The notes: a model not told the origin generated them from the letters alone. 64,000 nucleotides of DNA from Sulfurimonas lithotrophica (GCF_009258225.1 NZ_CP043617.1:1488001-1552000); one strand, 5' to 3'; shown: positions 8,057-17,081, counted from the stretch's first letter. Numbers and translations: made by a program.

Positions 8057-9160
8057 ATGAATAGCAAAAGCAGTATTTCCAAAAAAGAGTTGTCTCTTTT
8101 AAAACAGTATCAAAATATGGTTGACGAAACCAATGTCGTATCAAAAACAGATACACGCGGAATCATTACATATGTAAACGATAAATTCGTGAATGTTTCA
8201 GGATATAGCCGCGAAGAGCTTATCGGTAAACCTCACAGCATAGTACGTGATCCGGATATGTCTTCAACAGTTTTTAACAATATGTGGAGAACAATAAGTT
8301 CCAAAAAAGTTTGGCACGGAATCATAACCAACTTAAATAAAAATGGTACAAAATTTACTTTTAAAGCTTCCGTATTCCCTATCTTTAATGAATCAAATGA
8401 AATAATAGAATATATATCAATTCGCCATGACCTTACCGAACTTATGAGTCTTTACCATAAAATTGATGAGATTAACAGCTATAAAACACAACAGGAACTA
8501 CTTGCAAAAAGTAAATTAGAAGCGGGTATTGTAAATGATTTGGATAAAGATGAATACAATGTACTGCATCTGGCTTCAGATATACTTAGCGGGGATTTTT
8601 ATTCTATATACAAAATGGACAACGGTTCGACATTTGTTTATCTTGTTGATGGTCAAGGTCACGGTATATCCCCCGCTCTGACCGTTTTTGCCATATCTTC
8701 GATGCTAAATCAGTTTATATATAAGATGTCGTCTATGGATGAACTTATAAGTCGCTTATACCCAAGTGCAAAAGACTTTTTGGCAGAAGATGAACAACTT
8801 TCATATATTATGTTAATGATTAGCCCCGATAAAAAAACCATAACCTATTCAGCAGGCGGAATGTATCCGTTTTTGATTAAGACACCAAAAGAAATTATAA
8901 AAATAAAGTCTAACAATACTCCGTTTATGAATTTTTCAGATGTCCCAAATTGTGACTCTATAGAAGTAAAAAGCTGGGAAAACATTGTCTTATACAGTGA
9001 CGGTATAGTAGAACATCAAAATGAAGAACTAAAAGATTGTTCTCCGGAAAATATGATAAGCAATACATTAAACATTCAAGAGTCTTTAGACAAAGCTTCT
9101 GCGTATAACTTTGATGATGATGTAACTGTCATAAATATAAATAATCTAAAGAAAAATTAA
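8057..9160 (+). CDS. PAS domain-PP2C/SpoIIE-type serine phosphatase
   Basis: Predicted cytoplasmic sensor phosphatase of 367 residues. A PAS domain (about 18-125; TDTRGIITYVNDKF, SGYSREELIGKPH, KKVWHG) resembles Aer-type PAS domains. A linker leads to a SpoIIE/RsbU-like PP2C domain (170-365) with DGQGHG near its start, YSAGG and a terminal DDVTV, supplying metal-binding Asp residues. Such proteins usually dephosphorylate an anti-sigma-factor antagonist, but no STAS or anti-sigma gene is adjacent. AAGGA precedes the ATG and a TAAAAT -10 lies about 20 nt upstream, divergent from pta. The PAS domain is closely similar to that of the EAL protein at 41563. Confidence 0.88.
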   Translation: MNSKSSISKKELSLLKQYQNMVDETNVVSKTDTRGIITYVNDKFVNVSGYSREELIGKPHSIVRDPDMSSTVFNNMWRTISSKKVWHGIITNLNKNGTKFTFKASVFPIFNESNEIIEYISIRHDLTELMSLYHKIDEINSYKTQQELLAKSKLEAGIVNDLDKDEYNVLHLASDILSGDFYSIYKMDNGSTFVYLVDGQGHGISPALTVFAISSMLNQFIYKMSSMDELISRLYPSAKDFLAEDEQLSYIMLMISPDKKTITYSAGGMYPFLIKTPKEIIKIKSNNTPFMNFSDVPNCDSIEVKSWENIVLYSDGIVEHQNEELKDCSPENMISNTLNIQESLDKASAYNFDDDVTVININNLKKN

Positions 9161-9252
9161 TAATTTACAATTTTTATAATATTTTCAAATTTCGCTTAAG
9201 ATTATTATAGTAACATAATATAATTTTTTAAAATATTAAGGTTTTATAGACA

Positions 9253-11214
9253 TTGAAAAGAAATACGACTTTTACAAAAATAACAGCTAAAATAATATTT
9301 GTAACACTCTTTATCACTCTAATACTATCTTATTCATATGCTGAATACATGAAAAGAGAAGCTATATCCGAAATAGCTCACTTAGATGCAAAAAAAACAA
9401 GCGGTCTTGTTTTTGAAACTTTATATACAGCGATGCAAAAAGGATGGACCAGAGACGATATAAACGAAATCATCACAAGACTTAACGGTGTTGATAAAAG
9501 CATGAAAATAAATGTCTATAGAAGTTCCCTTGTTTCTGAACTTTATGGAGAGATTGAAAAAGACAAATATACAAGGGAAAACCTACCTGAAGTAAAAAAG
9601 GCAATCTTAGGTGCAGAAACATTAAACATATACGACAATTCAAGTATTAACTATTTTTATCCCGTTAAAGCTAAAAACGACTGTTTGAGATGCCATACAA
9701 ACGTTAAAGTAAATGATACTCTTGGAGTAATCAATATATCTTACCCGATTAGAGAGTTAAAAATTTCTCTAAGCTTTATTATTAACTTTTTTATTGTTTT
9801 CATCACTGTTTTTTCACTTATAATATTTTTGGCAATCTTTTTAAACCTTGACAAATATATTATTCAACCTATAAAAGATTTCTCAAATGTTATAAAAGAG
9901 ATTACAAACTCACAAGATATGAAACAGCGAATAGAGGTAAATGACAAAATTGAAGAGATGGATTCTATTAAGGGTGTATTTAACTCGATGCTTGATTCAA
10001 TTGAGCATCAGTTTTATAACGATTCTCTTACAAACCTTAAAAACAGACGAAGTCTTATAGAAGAACTTGAACGTAAAAACAATTTAGCATTAATGATTAT
10101 AAATATAGATTCCTTTCAAGAAATAAACGATCTCTACGGTGATGAAGCAGGTGACGAATTACTAATAGAGTTTTCAAAATATTTACAACAAATCACACCG
10201 AATAAAGATTATATATATAGGCTTCATGCTGATGAATTTGCTTATCTGTGTGCAGCAGACGTAGATATAAAAGAGTTTATAAACTATGCAGCATTAATTA
10301 GTGAAAGAATTACTAAAAAAAGTTTTACCATAAGTTCAAAGAGTGAAGTGAACCTAAGTGTTACCATAGGTTTATCCTACGGTACAGACTTACTTTTAGC
10401 AAATGCAGATACCGCACTAATGGTTGCTAAAAAAACAAGAAAGAACTATCTTGTATATGATGATTCTATGGCTATGTCTAAAGAGTACGAGAAAAACTTT
10501 TTATGGAACAAACACCTAAAACAGGCTATAGAAGAAGACCGAATCATACCTGTATTTCAACCTATAGTTGATTGTAAAACTAAGGAAATCATAAAGTATG
10601 AATCACTGATGAGAATCAAAAACGAAGACGGAACTCTTATAGCACCTATACATTTTTTAGAACTGGCAAAGAAAAACAAGATGTATCCCAAACTTACAAA
10701 GATAATGATAAATAAAACATTTGAAGCATTTAAAGAAACGGATAAACAAGTCTCCATCAATATATCTGTTGAAGATATACTAAATGAAGATATATATGAA
10801 TATATAATGGATAAACTCGGCAAGTGTAAAATTAACAGCAATATAGTATTTGAAATTATAGAGTCAGAAGGTATTGAAAACTTTGATGAAGTGTTTAAGT
10901 TCATCAACGATATAAAAAGCTTTAATGCAAAAGTATCTATAGACGACTTTGGAACAGGGTATTCAAACTTTGAGTATCTTATGAAACTTCAAGTTGATTA
11001 TATAAAAATAGACGGTTCTATGATTAAAAATATAGATGTAGATAAAAACTCTATGATGATTACGCAAACTATAGTTGAATTTGCCAAAAAAATGGGGATA
11101 CAAACAATTGCCGAATTTGTATATTCTAAAGAAGTATATGAAAAAACTTTAGAACTCGGTGTCGATTATGCACAAGGATACTACTTTGGAGAGCCAAAAG
11201 AGAGTATAGAATAG
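9253..11214 (+). CDS. Membrane sensor with CxxCH periplasmic domain, HAMP, degenerate GGDEF and EAL
   Basis: Predicted c-di-GMP phosphodiesterase of 653 residues. Order: TM1 (10-28), periplasmic domain with CLRCH at 144-148, a c-type haem motif as in the Tll0287/DUF3365 sensors, TM2 (about 173-197), HAMP, GGDEF (260-400), EAL (415-650). The GGDEF signature reads LHADEF, so cyclase activity is unlikely. The EAL domain keeps ESLMR, SINIS, EIIESE, DDFGTGYS, KIDG, AEF and AQGYYFG, so hydrolysis is likely. The start is TTG 9253: an in-frame stop lies just upstream and the next ATG would remove TM1. A TAAGG site lies about 11 nt before it. Confidence 0.88.
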   Translation: MKRNTTFTKITAKIIFVTLFITLILSYSYAEYMKREAISEIAHLDAKKTSGLVFETLYTAMQKGWTRDDINEIITRLNGVDKSMKINVYRSSLVSELYGEIEKDKYTRENLPEVKKAILGAETLNIYDNSSINYFYPVKAKNDCLRCHTNVKVNDTLGVINISYPIRELKISLSFIINFFIVFITVFSLIIFLAIFLNLDKYIIQPIKDFSNVIKEITNSQDMKQRIEVNDKIEEMDSIKGVFNSMLDSIEHQFYNDSLTNLKNRRSLIEELERKNNLALMIINIDSFQEINDLYGDEAGDELLIEFSKYLQQITPNKDYIYRLHADEFAYLCAADVDIKEFINYAALISERITKKSFTISSKSEVNLSVTIGLSYGTDLLLANADTALMVAKKTRKNYLVYDDSMAMSKEYEKNFLWNKHLKQAIEEDRIIPVFQPIVDCKTKEIIKYESLMRIKNEDGTLIAPIHFLELAKKNKMYPKLTKIMINKTFEAFKETDKQVSINISVEDILNEDIYEYIMDKLGKCKINSNIVFEIIESEGIENFDEVFKFINDIKSFNAKVSIDDFGTGYSNFEYLMKLQVDYIKIDGSMIKNIDVDKNSMMITQTIVEFAKKMGIQTIAEFVYSKEVYEKTLELGVDYAQGYYFGEPKESIE

Positions 11215-11220
11215 TCTGGT

Positions 11221-11637
11221 TTATACCTCTTTTATAAACATATAACTTTTTTTCTCAAATCCCATTTTTTCATAAAATCTATGTGCATCTACCCTTTGCA
11301 AACCTGAAGATAAAACAATATTTTCACACATAGCGACTTTGGCATAATTTACTAAATAATCAATCATTGCATCTCCGTATCCGCGAGAACGAAACGAATC
11401 ATATGTAACTAAATCATCCACAAAAAGATGACGTTTATGATAAAGGTTTGTTTGTATAAATACACCCGCATAGGTTACAAGTTCAATTCCTTCGAAAACT
11501 CCAATCATCTTGTAATCTTTATGACGCATCTCATATACTAAATCTTCAAACTCTTCATATTCAAGACCAATTCTAAGTTGAGACAAAACCTCATACGCTT
11601 CAGGCAGTTCTTTTAAATCTAATTCTCTTATTTGCAT
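11221..11637 (-). CDS. GNAT-family N-acetyltransferase
   Basis: 138-residue single-domain acetyl-CoA-dependent N-acetyltransferase. The central FVDDLVTYDSFRSRGYG is the strand-4 and pyrophosphate-binding loop (R/Q-x-x-G-x-G/A type), followed by a helix and a C-terminal ALGFEK-like strand (FYEKMGFEKKS). The substrate cannot be inferred. It converges on the EAL-protein gene, with stops 6 nt apart, and stands alone. Confidence 0.82.
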   Translation of the reverse strand: MQIRELDLKELPEAYEVLSQLRIGLEYEEFEDLVYEMRHKDYKMIGVFEGIELVTYAGVFIQTNLYHKRHLFVDDLVTYDSFRSRGYGDAMIDYLVNYAKVAMCENIVLSSGLQRVDAHRFYEKMGFEKKSYMFIKEV

Positions 11638-11682
11638 AAGCGTATTTTACACTATTTTTCACCCTAATAAAACAAAAACTTT

Positions 11683-11691
11683 TGTTATAAT
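11683..11691 (+). promoter_or_regulatory. Extended -10 promoter of mqo
   Basis: TGTTATAAT with TATAAT at 11686-11691, 28 nt before the ATG at 11720, preceded by an A/T-rich stretch without a clear -35. Confidence 0.5.
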
Positions 11692-11719
11692 TGTAACAAT
11701 ATAAAATATAGGTAGTCTA

Positions 11720-13222
11720 ATGTCAACAACTAAAAACTATGAAGTGATAATTGTCGGAGCGGGAATAACAGGAACTGCCCTAGCCTACACACTTGCTAGA
11801 TATACAGATATAAAGTCGATAGCTATAATCGAGAAATACGAAGATGTCTCAACTCTCAACTCAAACGGAACTAGTAATTCACAAACTATTCATGCTGGAG
11901 ATATAGAGACGAACTATACACTTGAAAAGGCTTCTATTACAAAGCGTACATCCAAAATGATAGAGAGATACTGTTTAAATAACCAACTCCAAAACGAAGT
12001 GATATTTTCACATCAAAAAATGGCACTCGGTGTAGGTGAAAAAGAGGTGGAATTTTTGCTTCATAGATTTGAAGAGTTTAATAAACTTTTTCCTTATCTG
12101 GAAGTTTGGGATAAAGAAAAACTAAAAGAACTTGAACCTCGTGTAGTTTACGATGAAAACGGTAATGAAAGAGCTGAACATATAGTAGGAGTCGGGACAC
12201 AAGGTCAGTGGACTACAGTTGATTTTAAAAAACTCTCTGTTGATTTTATAGAGCGTGCTAAAAAAGAGGAAGGTGTAACGGTTGATTTGTTCTTAAATAC
12301 GGAAGTTAAGGATATTGAGCGTTCATCTAAACGCGGATATGTTGTAAAAACACCAAACGGAAACTTTTATGCGGACTTTGTGGCTACGGATGCGGGTGCT
12401 CATTCACTGTTTTTAGCACATCGTATGGGCTTTGGTCACAACCTCGGCTGTTTACCAGTTGCAGGTAGCTTTTATATGACACAAAAGAAACTTCTAAACG
12501 GTAAAGTCTATATGATTCAAAACCCAAAACTGCCATTTGCAGCACTTCACGGCGACCCTGATATCTTAGCTGATGGAAATACACGTTTTGGTCCTACGGC
12601 ACTTGTTCTTCCAAAGTTGGAGCGTTACAAGCCTGGTACATATATGGACTTTTGGAAAACTCTAAGATTTGATATGAATATAGTCAAAGCTCTTTGGAAA
12701 CTTCTAAAAGAGAGTGATATACGCAATTATCTTTTTACAAACTTTTTATACGAAGTACCTATACTGAACAAATATCTGTTTTTACGAGCTGCAAGAAAAG
12801 TAGTACCCGGACTGAAAATGGATGAATTTGAATATGCAGACGGCTTTGGCGGTGTACGTCCACAGGTATTAAACAAAGATGAGCAAAAACTAATGCTCGG
12901 TGAAGCTTCTATCTATACGGGAGAGGGTCTGATATTTAACATGACGCCATCGCCGGGTGCTACATCATGTCTTGGAAATGCAGAAAGAGATGCAAAATAC
13001 ATCGCAACATATCTTGGTAAGAGCTTTGATGAAGAACACTTTAACGACGAACTTACAGAGGGTGAATACTGTGTACTTCCTGAGCCTTTACGTGCACAAA
13101 CTGCTGTTGTGAACTTAATACGTGCAGAGATTGAACGTACGCATGAAAAATATAAAAAAGCCGTATATCAAGGTCATCCGGATGAAGAATTTTGGGATAA
13201 ACCACACTCAAAATTAAAGTAA
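11720..13222 (+). CDS. mqo: Malate:quinone oxidoreductase-like FAD enzyme
   Basis: FAD-dependent membrane-associated dehydrogenase expected to oxidise malate to oxaloacetate and pass electrons to quinone, the usual Campylobacterota TCA-cycle variant. The 500-residue protein starts with a dinucleotide-binding fold (VIIVGAGITGTALAYTLA, about 10-27), then NSNGTSNSQTIHAGD and ETNYTLEKA, which match the MQO FAD and substrate region. Further blocks are GCLPVAGSFYM, TRFGPTALVLPKLERY and a C-terminal FNMTPSPGATSCLGNA. No signal peptide is seen. MQO and the L-2-hydroxyglutarate oxidase group are related; the Campylobacterota MQO-like motifs favour mqo. Single-gene unit with its own promoter. Confidence 0.8.
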   Translation: MSTTKNYEVIIVGAGITGTALAYTLARYTDIKSIAIIEKYEDVSTLNSNGTSNSQTIHAGDIETNYTLEKASITKRTSKMIERYCLNNQLQNEVIFSHQKMALGVGEKEVEFLLHRFEEFNKLFPYLEVWDKEKLKELEPRVVYDENGNERAEHIVGVGTQGQWTTVDFKKLSVDFIERAKKEEGVTVDLFLNTEVKDIERSSKRGYVVKTPNGNFYADFVATDAGAHSLFLAHRMGFGHNLGCLPVAGSFYMTQKKLLNGKVYMIQNPKLPFAALHGDPDILADGNTRFGPTALVLPKLERYKPGTYMDFWKTLRFDMNIVKALWKLLKESDIRNYLFTNFLYEVPILNKYLFLRAARKVVPGLKMDEFEYADGFGGVRPQVLNKDEQKLMLGEASIYTGEGLIFNMTPSPGATSCLGNAERDAKYIATYLGKSFDEEHFNDELTEGEYCVLPEPLRAQTAVVNLIRAEIERTHEKYKKAVYQGHPDEEFWDKPHSKLK

Positions 13223-13245
13223 CCAAGGTTTAAACAACTCTTAGG

Positions 13246-13251
13246 TATAAT
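13246..13251 (+). promoter_or_regulatory. -10 element upstream of the ABC-F gene
   Basis: TATAAT 44 nt before the ATG at 13295; a GAGAGAG ribosome site lies close to the ATG. Confidence 0.45.
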
Positions 13252-13294
13252 TCGCGAAATATAACAAGAAATTTATACCTTAAGAGAGAGATGC

Positions 13295-14899
13295 ATGGTA
13301 ACAGTTCAAAACTTAACAAAACGCTTTGGAAACAGGGTTTTGTTTCAAGAAATCAACCTTAAATTAGACCGTCATAAACGTTACGGTCTTATCGGTGCCA
13401 ACGGTGCCGGAAAAACTACATTTTTAAAAATCCTATCCGGTCAAGATGAAGAGTTTGAAGGCGAGGTAATCATACCAAAAGCCAACAAAGTCGGAGTTCT
13501 TGGTCAAAATCAATTTGCATTTGAAGACTACACTATTATGGATGCCGTACTTTTCGGTAACAAAAGACTCTACGATGCAGTTAAAGAAAAAGAAGACCTA
13601 TACACTAACGGTAACTTTGAAGACGATGCCGTAAACAACCGTCTGGCTGAGCTTGAAGTTATCTGTGTTGAAGAAGATCCTACTTACGAATATGAAGTAA
13701 ATATAGGTAAAATCTTAGAAAACGTCGGTATCCCCGTAGAAGATCACTACAACCTTATGAGTTCACTCGACTCTGCTGATAAATTTAAAGTTTTACTTGC
13801 TCAGGTACTTTTTCCAAAACCTGATGTATTATTTTTAGATGAGCCTACAAATAACCTTGACATTCAAACAATAAGCTGGCTTGAAGATGAACTGCAACGC
13901 CATGAAGGAACTATGGTAGTTATCTCTCACGATAGACACTTCCTAAACTCAGTTGTTACTCATATCTTAGATGTTGATTATCAAAAAATCCGTGAATTCA
14001 CAGGTAACTATGATGACTGGTATATCGCTGCAAACGTTATCGCAAAACAACAAGAGCTTGACAATGCGAAAAAACAAAAAGAGAAAGAACAACTTGAAGC
14101 CTTTGTTAGAAGATTCAGCGCTAATGCATCTAAAGCAAAACAAGCTACGTCACGTCAAAAACAACTTGATAAACTTGTTATTGACGATATCAAACCATCA
14201 TCTCGCCGTGACCCGTCAATAGTTTTCAAAGCTCAGCGTGTAATGGGTGATGAAGCTTTAGAGATTCACAATATATCGCATTCATATGGTGACGAGCAAG
14301 TTCTTAACGACATCACTTTAAAATTTGAACCTGATGAAAAGGTTGCACTTATCGGTGGAAACGGTGTCGGTAAAACAACTTTACTTAAAATCATAATGGA
14401 AGAGATGAAACCAAGTAGCGGTGAAGTTAAATGGGGTGCTACAATCGAGCCTTCATACTTCCCGCAAGATACGGCCGACATAATAGAAGGCGACGGTACG
14501 CTTTACGACTGGTTACGTGCGTTCGATCCTAAGCGTGACATAGCTGAGATAAGAAACTGTCTTGGTCGTATGCTTTTTAACGGTGAACAGCAAGAAAAAT
14601 CTGTTGTATCTATCTCAGGTGGAGAAAAACACCGTATGATGCTAAGTAAGATGATGCTAGAAGGCGGAAACTTCTTAGTACTGGATGAACCGTCAAACCA
14701 CCTTGACCTTGAGGCTATCGTTGCACTTGGTGAAGCTCTGCATGAGTTTAAAGGTAATGTAATCTGTGTATCTCATGACCGTGAGTTACTGGATGCTTAT
14801 GCTACACGTATCTTAGAGATACAAGAAGACGGTACTATCATAGACTTTAAAGGTACATATGAAGAGTTTGCCGAAGCTAAGGCTGATGGTAAACTGTAA
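13295..14899 (+). CDS. ybiT: ABC-F ATPase, YbiT type
   Basis: Soluble ABC-F protein of 534 residues with two ATP-binding cassettes and no membrane domain; the family acts at the ribosomal E site to assist stalled translation. Cassette 1 has GANGAGKTT (about 35-43) and LLDEPTNNLD-type Walker B; cassette 2 has GGNGVGKTT and LSGGEK-like ISGGEKHRMML with LDEPSNHLD. The linker between cassettes carries the RFSANASKAKQATSRQKQ stretch typical of YbiT and Uup-type proteins, and DQFAFE-like QNQFAFEDYTIMD fits the YbiT subgroup. It is followed by a good terminator. Confidence 0.92.
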   Translation: MVTVQNLTKRFGNRVLFQEINLKLDRHKRYGLIGANGAGKTTFLKILSGQDEEFEGEVIIPKANKVGVLGQNQFAFEDYTIMDAVLFGNKRLYDAVKEKEDLYTNGNFEDDAVNNRLAELEVICVEEDPTYEYEVNIGKILENVGIPVEDHYNLMSSLDSADKFKVLLAQVLFPKPDVLFLDEPTNNLDIQTISWLEDELQRHEGTMVVISHDRHFLNSVVTHILDVDYQKIREFTGNYDDWYIAANVIAKQQELDNAKKQKEKEQLEAFVRRFSANASKAKQATSRQKQLDKLVIDDIKPSSRRDPSIVFKAQRVMGDEALEIHNISHSYGDEQVLNDITLKFEPDEKVALIGGNGVGKTTLLKIIMEEMKPSSGEVKWGATIEPSYFPQDTADIIEGDGTLYDWLRAFDPKRDIAEIRNCLGRMLFNGEQQEKSVVSISGGEKHRMMLSKMMLEGGNFLVLDEPSNHLDLEAIVALGEALHEFKGNVICVSHDRELLDAYATRILEIQEDGTIIDFKGTYEEFAEAKADGKL

Positions 14900-14928
14900 G
14901 TTTTACCATCTCTTCCATCGAAATGATA

Positions 14929-14953
14929 GGCTCACTATCAGTGAGTCTTTTTT
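14929..14953 (+). terminator. Intrinsic terminator after ybiT
   Basis: GGCTCAC, loop TATCA, GTGAGTC (7 bp with one G-T pair) followed by six T. Confidence 0.8.
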
Positions 14954-15048
14954 CTGCCATAACCTACTCCTGATATATTTAACATTTTGCTAAACTATTA
15001 AGATTTTTGCTTGAAATCTTTACAAATTGATAAGATATTACGGATATA

Positions 15049-15186
15049 CCTTAATAGTTACACATAAAAACGATACAAAAATCTTTCAATAATATTAAAA
15101 AAACATTGCAATTTATCATACTTTTATATAACTTTGCCTTAGCATGTTATTTAACACAACTTAATAGTATTACACTTAAAACGATA
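15049..15186 (+). repeat. Imperfect direct repeat in a gene-free stretch
   Basis: The gap 14954-15281 holds no convincing gene. Two related segments, 15049-15075 and 15159-15186, share CTTAATAGT, TACAC and AAAACGATA in the same order, spaced by 0-1 nt differences, about 110 nt apart. They lie upstream of the promoter element at 15216 and could be regulator sites or a remnant duplication. Confidence 0.45.
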
Positions 15187-15215
15187 ATATATTAAGTGAT
15201 TTTATAGCTTACTTA

Positions 15216-15242
15216 TATATAATGTACTTCTAATAAATAGTT
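15216..15242 (+). promoter_or_regulatory. Cassette-insertion/promoter element, copy B
   Basis: TATATAATGT, 6 nt, AATAAATAGTT; TATAAT at 15218-15223. Predicted crossover is between G15240 and TT. It precedes the two-gene cassette B and shares AATAAATAGTTATGT (15 nt) with copy A. Confidence 0.7.
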
Positions 15243-15281
15243 ATGTGACGAAAGAATAAAAGCAAAAATAAAGGTTATAGT

Positions 15282-15785
15282 ATGATTAAAGAAGAATATA
15301 TAGAAAAACTGCAAGGGTTTATTTTTAATATACCTGCAACATTGAGAGAAACATTAATATGGTTTATTTCCTCATATTTAATTTCTATTATAAATATAGC
15401 AATAATATGGGGGATGAGAAAAAATTTTGGATTAGACTTAAATATTATTAACATTATCCTTGTAACAAATGCAGGTTTTTTAACATCAGTTTTTTTATTG
15501 TTATATTTATCAGAAAAAAAACGTAAAACAATATTTACGTTAGCAGTTATAATTTATGTAATAACTATTACCTTGTTTTCAATATCAATTGTGCAAATTG
15601 AAAGCAAAACCAATATTTTTGCTTATGATGTATATGAAATAAGTGCCATGATTTTATTTGGATGTTCAATTTTATTAGGGTTAATAAGTAAATATGATGA
15701 AGTAGAAGCAATAAGTAAACTTAGAGCAAATAAAGCAAAAACAATTAAATCAACAACTATTGGCGGAACGGAGATTAAACTATGA
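15282..15785 (+). CDS. Four-TM membrane protein, partner of the DGQHR protein
   Basis: Unrecognised 167-residue integral membrane protein. Four hydrophobic helices are predicted at about 23-43, 53-75, 83-104 and 117-136, with short N- and C-terminal tails; the C-terminal tail (about 30 residues) is basic and polar, probably cytoplasmic. ATAAAGG lies about 8 nt before the ATG. Its stop overlaps the next start in ATGA, so the two genes are translationally coupled and probably act together. Both lie between a promoter/insertion element and an attC-like site, that is within one cassette. A small membrane protein paired with a DGQHR protein could be an effector-sensor pair, but no function is established here. 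Confidence 0.78.
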   Translation: MIKEEYIEKLQGFIFNIPATLRETLIWFISSYLISIINIAIIWGMRKNFGLDLNIINIILVTNAGFLTSVFLLLYLSEKKRKTIFTLAVIIYVITITLFSISIVQIESKTNIFAYDVYEISAMILFGCSILLGLISKYDEVEAISKLRANKAKTIKSTTIGGTEIKL

Positions 15786-16867
15786 GTACAATTACATTAA
15801 AAGTTTTAAAAATCAAACAACCAATCGGAGAGCTTTATATTACAAAAATAAATCCTAAAGATTTATTATCAATGTCTGTGGTAGATAGAAGACGAATTGA
15901 AGAAGATGATGAAATATTAGGTATACAAAGAGAGCTAAAAAAAGATAAAGTACAACAAATAAAAAGCTATTTATCTTCAATAGATGCTACTTTCCCTAAT
16001 TCTATTATTGTCAATACATCTTCAAATTACGTTATGCAAAAAACAAACAAGGAGCTTGAGTTAGATATTAATGATAGTAGTTTTACTATAATCGATGGAC
16101 AACATAGGTTAGAAGGTTTTAGGGATAATACTGTTTCAAACTTTGAATTAATTGTAACAATATTTATTGACTTAGATATTGATCAACAAGCAAATATATT
16201 TTCTACAATTAATTCCGAACAAACAAAGGTTGATCCATCATTAAACTTAAATTTAGAATTAAATAGCAATGTATATACACCTAAAAAAATGATGATTGAA
16301 ATTGCTCAGTCTTTTAATTATGATGACTCTTCACCTTGGTATAAAGGTATTAAAATATTAACCTCTAAAACAAAAGGTATTATTTCATTATCTGCTTTTG
16401 TCAAACCTTTATTGGAACTAACATACCCAGAAAAAGACTACTATAAAATTAGAAATGAATTAATGAAACTAGAAAATATATTTCCTATATTTAGTAATTT
16501 TCAATATAACGCGGAACGGTATCTATTTTGGGAATTTTATAAAAAGAAAGATTTCAACTCTATTTATAAAATACTATATAACTATTTTAATGCTTTAAAA
16601 GTTTTATTGAATCAGGATTGGTTAAATGAAAATTCTTTACTTAATAAAACAACTGGTTACAATGCAATGATTAAATTGTTTAAAGAAGTTGCCGTCGATG
16701 GTCTTATAAAAGGCGATTTGTCATATGAGTTCTTTTTTAATGAACTTGAACCAATTAAAGAATTAGATGGTTCTATTAATAAAGATAACTATGGAACATC
16801 AGGCTTTGAAGCTTCAAAGAATTTATATAACGATATGATGAAATTGGTGTCTAAAAAACACACATAA
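15782..16867 (+). CDS. DGQHR-domain protein (DndB-like family)
   Basis: 361-residue soluble protein with DGQHR at residues 105-109 inside IIDGQHRLEGF, preceded by the usual RELKKDKVQQIKSYL helix and followed by a VTIF strand and an IFSTINSEQTKV segment. This fits the DGQHR superfamily that includes DndB (regulator of DNA phosphorothioation) and DpdB of 7-deazaguanine DNA modification; the fold is ParB-like. No DndCDE, DpdA or other modification gene is nearby, so it is not part of a known Dnd or Dpd locus. It is coupled to the upstream 4-TM gene by a 4-nt overlap. The stop codon sits inside an attC-like site, making it cassette cargo. Confidence 0.82.
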   Translation: MSTITLKVLKIKQPIGELYITKINPKDLLSMSVVDRRRIEEDDEILGIQRELKKDKVQQIKSYLSSIDATFPNSIIVNTSSNYVMQKTNKELELDINDSSFTIIDGQHRLEGFRDNTVSNFELIVTIFIDLDIDQQANIFSTINSEQTKVDPSLNLNLELNSNVYTPKKMMIEIAQSFNYDDSSPWYKGIKILTSKTKGIISLSAFVKPLLELTYPEKDYYKIRNELMKLENIFPIFSNFQYNAERYLFWEFYKKKDFNSIYKILYNYFNALKVLLNQDWLNENSLLNKTTGYNAMIKLFKEVAVDGLIKGDLSYEFFFNELEPIKELDGSINKDNYGTSGFEASKNLYNDMMKLVSKKHT

Positions 16868-16917
16868 CAAAACCTTGCACCGAACAGATAATCTGTCGGT
16901 GAAGTCAAACGTTAGCA
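16862..16917 (+). mobile_element. attC-like recombination site of cassette B
   Basis: Left box ACATAAC contains the stop codon of the DGQHR gene. The inner left box TTGCAC pairs with inner right GTGAA if one G is unpaired. The stem is CACCGA(A)CAGAT against ATCTGTCGGTG with one further bulged A. Spacer GTCAAAC and right box GTTAGCA follow. The left end ATAACAAAAC-TTG is nearly the same as in site A (2818-2886). Predicted crossover is after G16911. Confidence 0.8.
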
Positions 16918-16931
16918 TATAAAATAAAAGG

Positions 16932-17075
16932 TCAACAATCGAAACATTTCAAGCATCAGTTCAATACAATGATTTAAAAGGTAGTGTGGCAGCAGATAAT
17001 ACAGATATGGTGGATGCAACATCATGGCTTAAAAATAATAAATATATTATGAAGTTTTATTTGGAAATTAATTGA
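16932..17075 (+). pseudogene. Remnant cassette ORF without a start codon
   Basis: An open frame of 47 codons running from TCA at 16932 to TGA at 17073-17075. It follows a good leader (AAATAAAAGG) but the expected start codon is absent; the predicted product begins STIETFQASVQYND and includes GSVAADNTDMVDATSWL, which reads like real protein. It lies directly downstream of attC B and upstream of a half attC, so it is best seen as a decayed second cassette. The family is not recognised. Confidence 0.4.
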
Positions 17076-17081
17076 TGGTAC

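Noticed and set aside
15782-16867. Part of a Dnd phosphorothioation locus
   Set aside because: Only the DGQHR protein is present; no DndA, C, D or E genes nearby.
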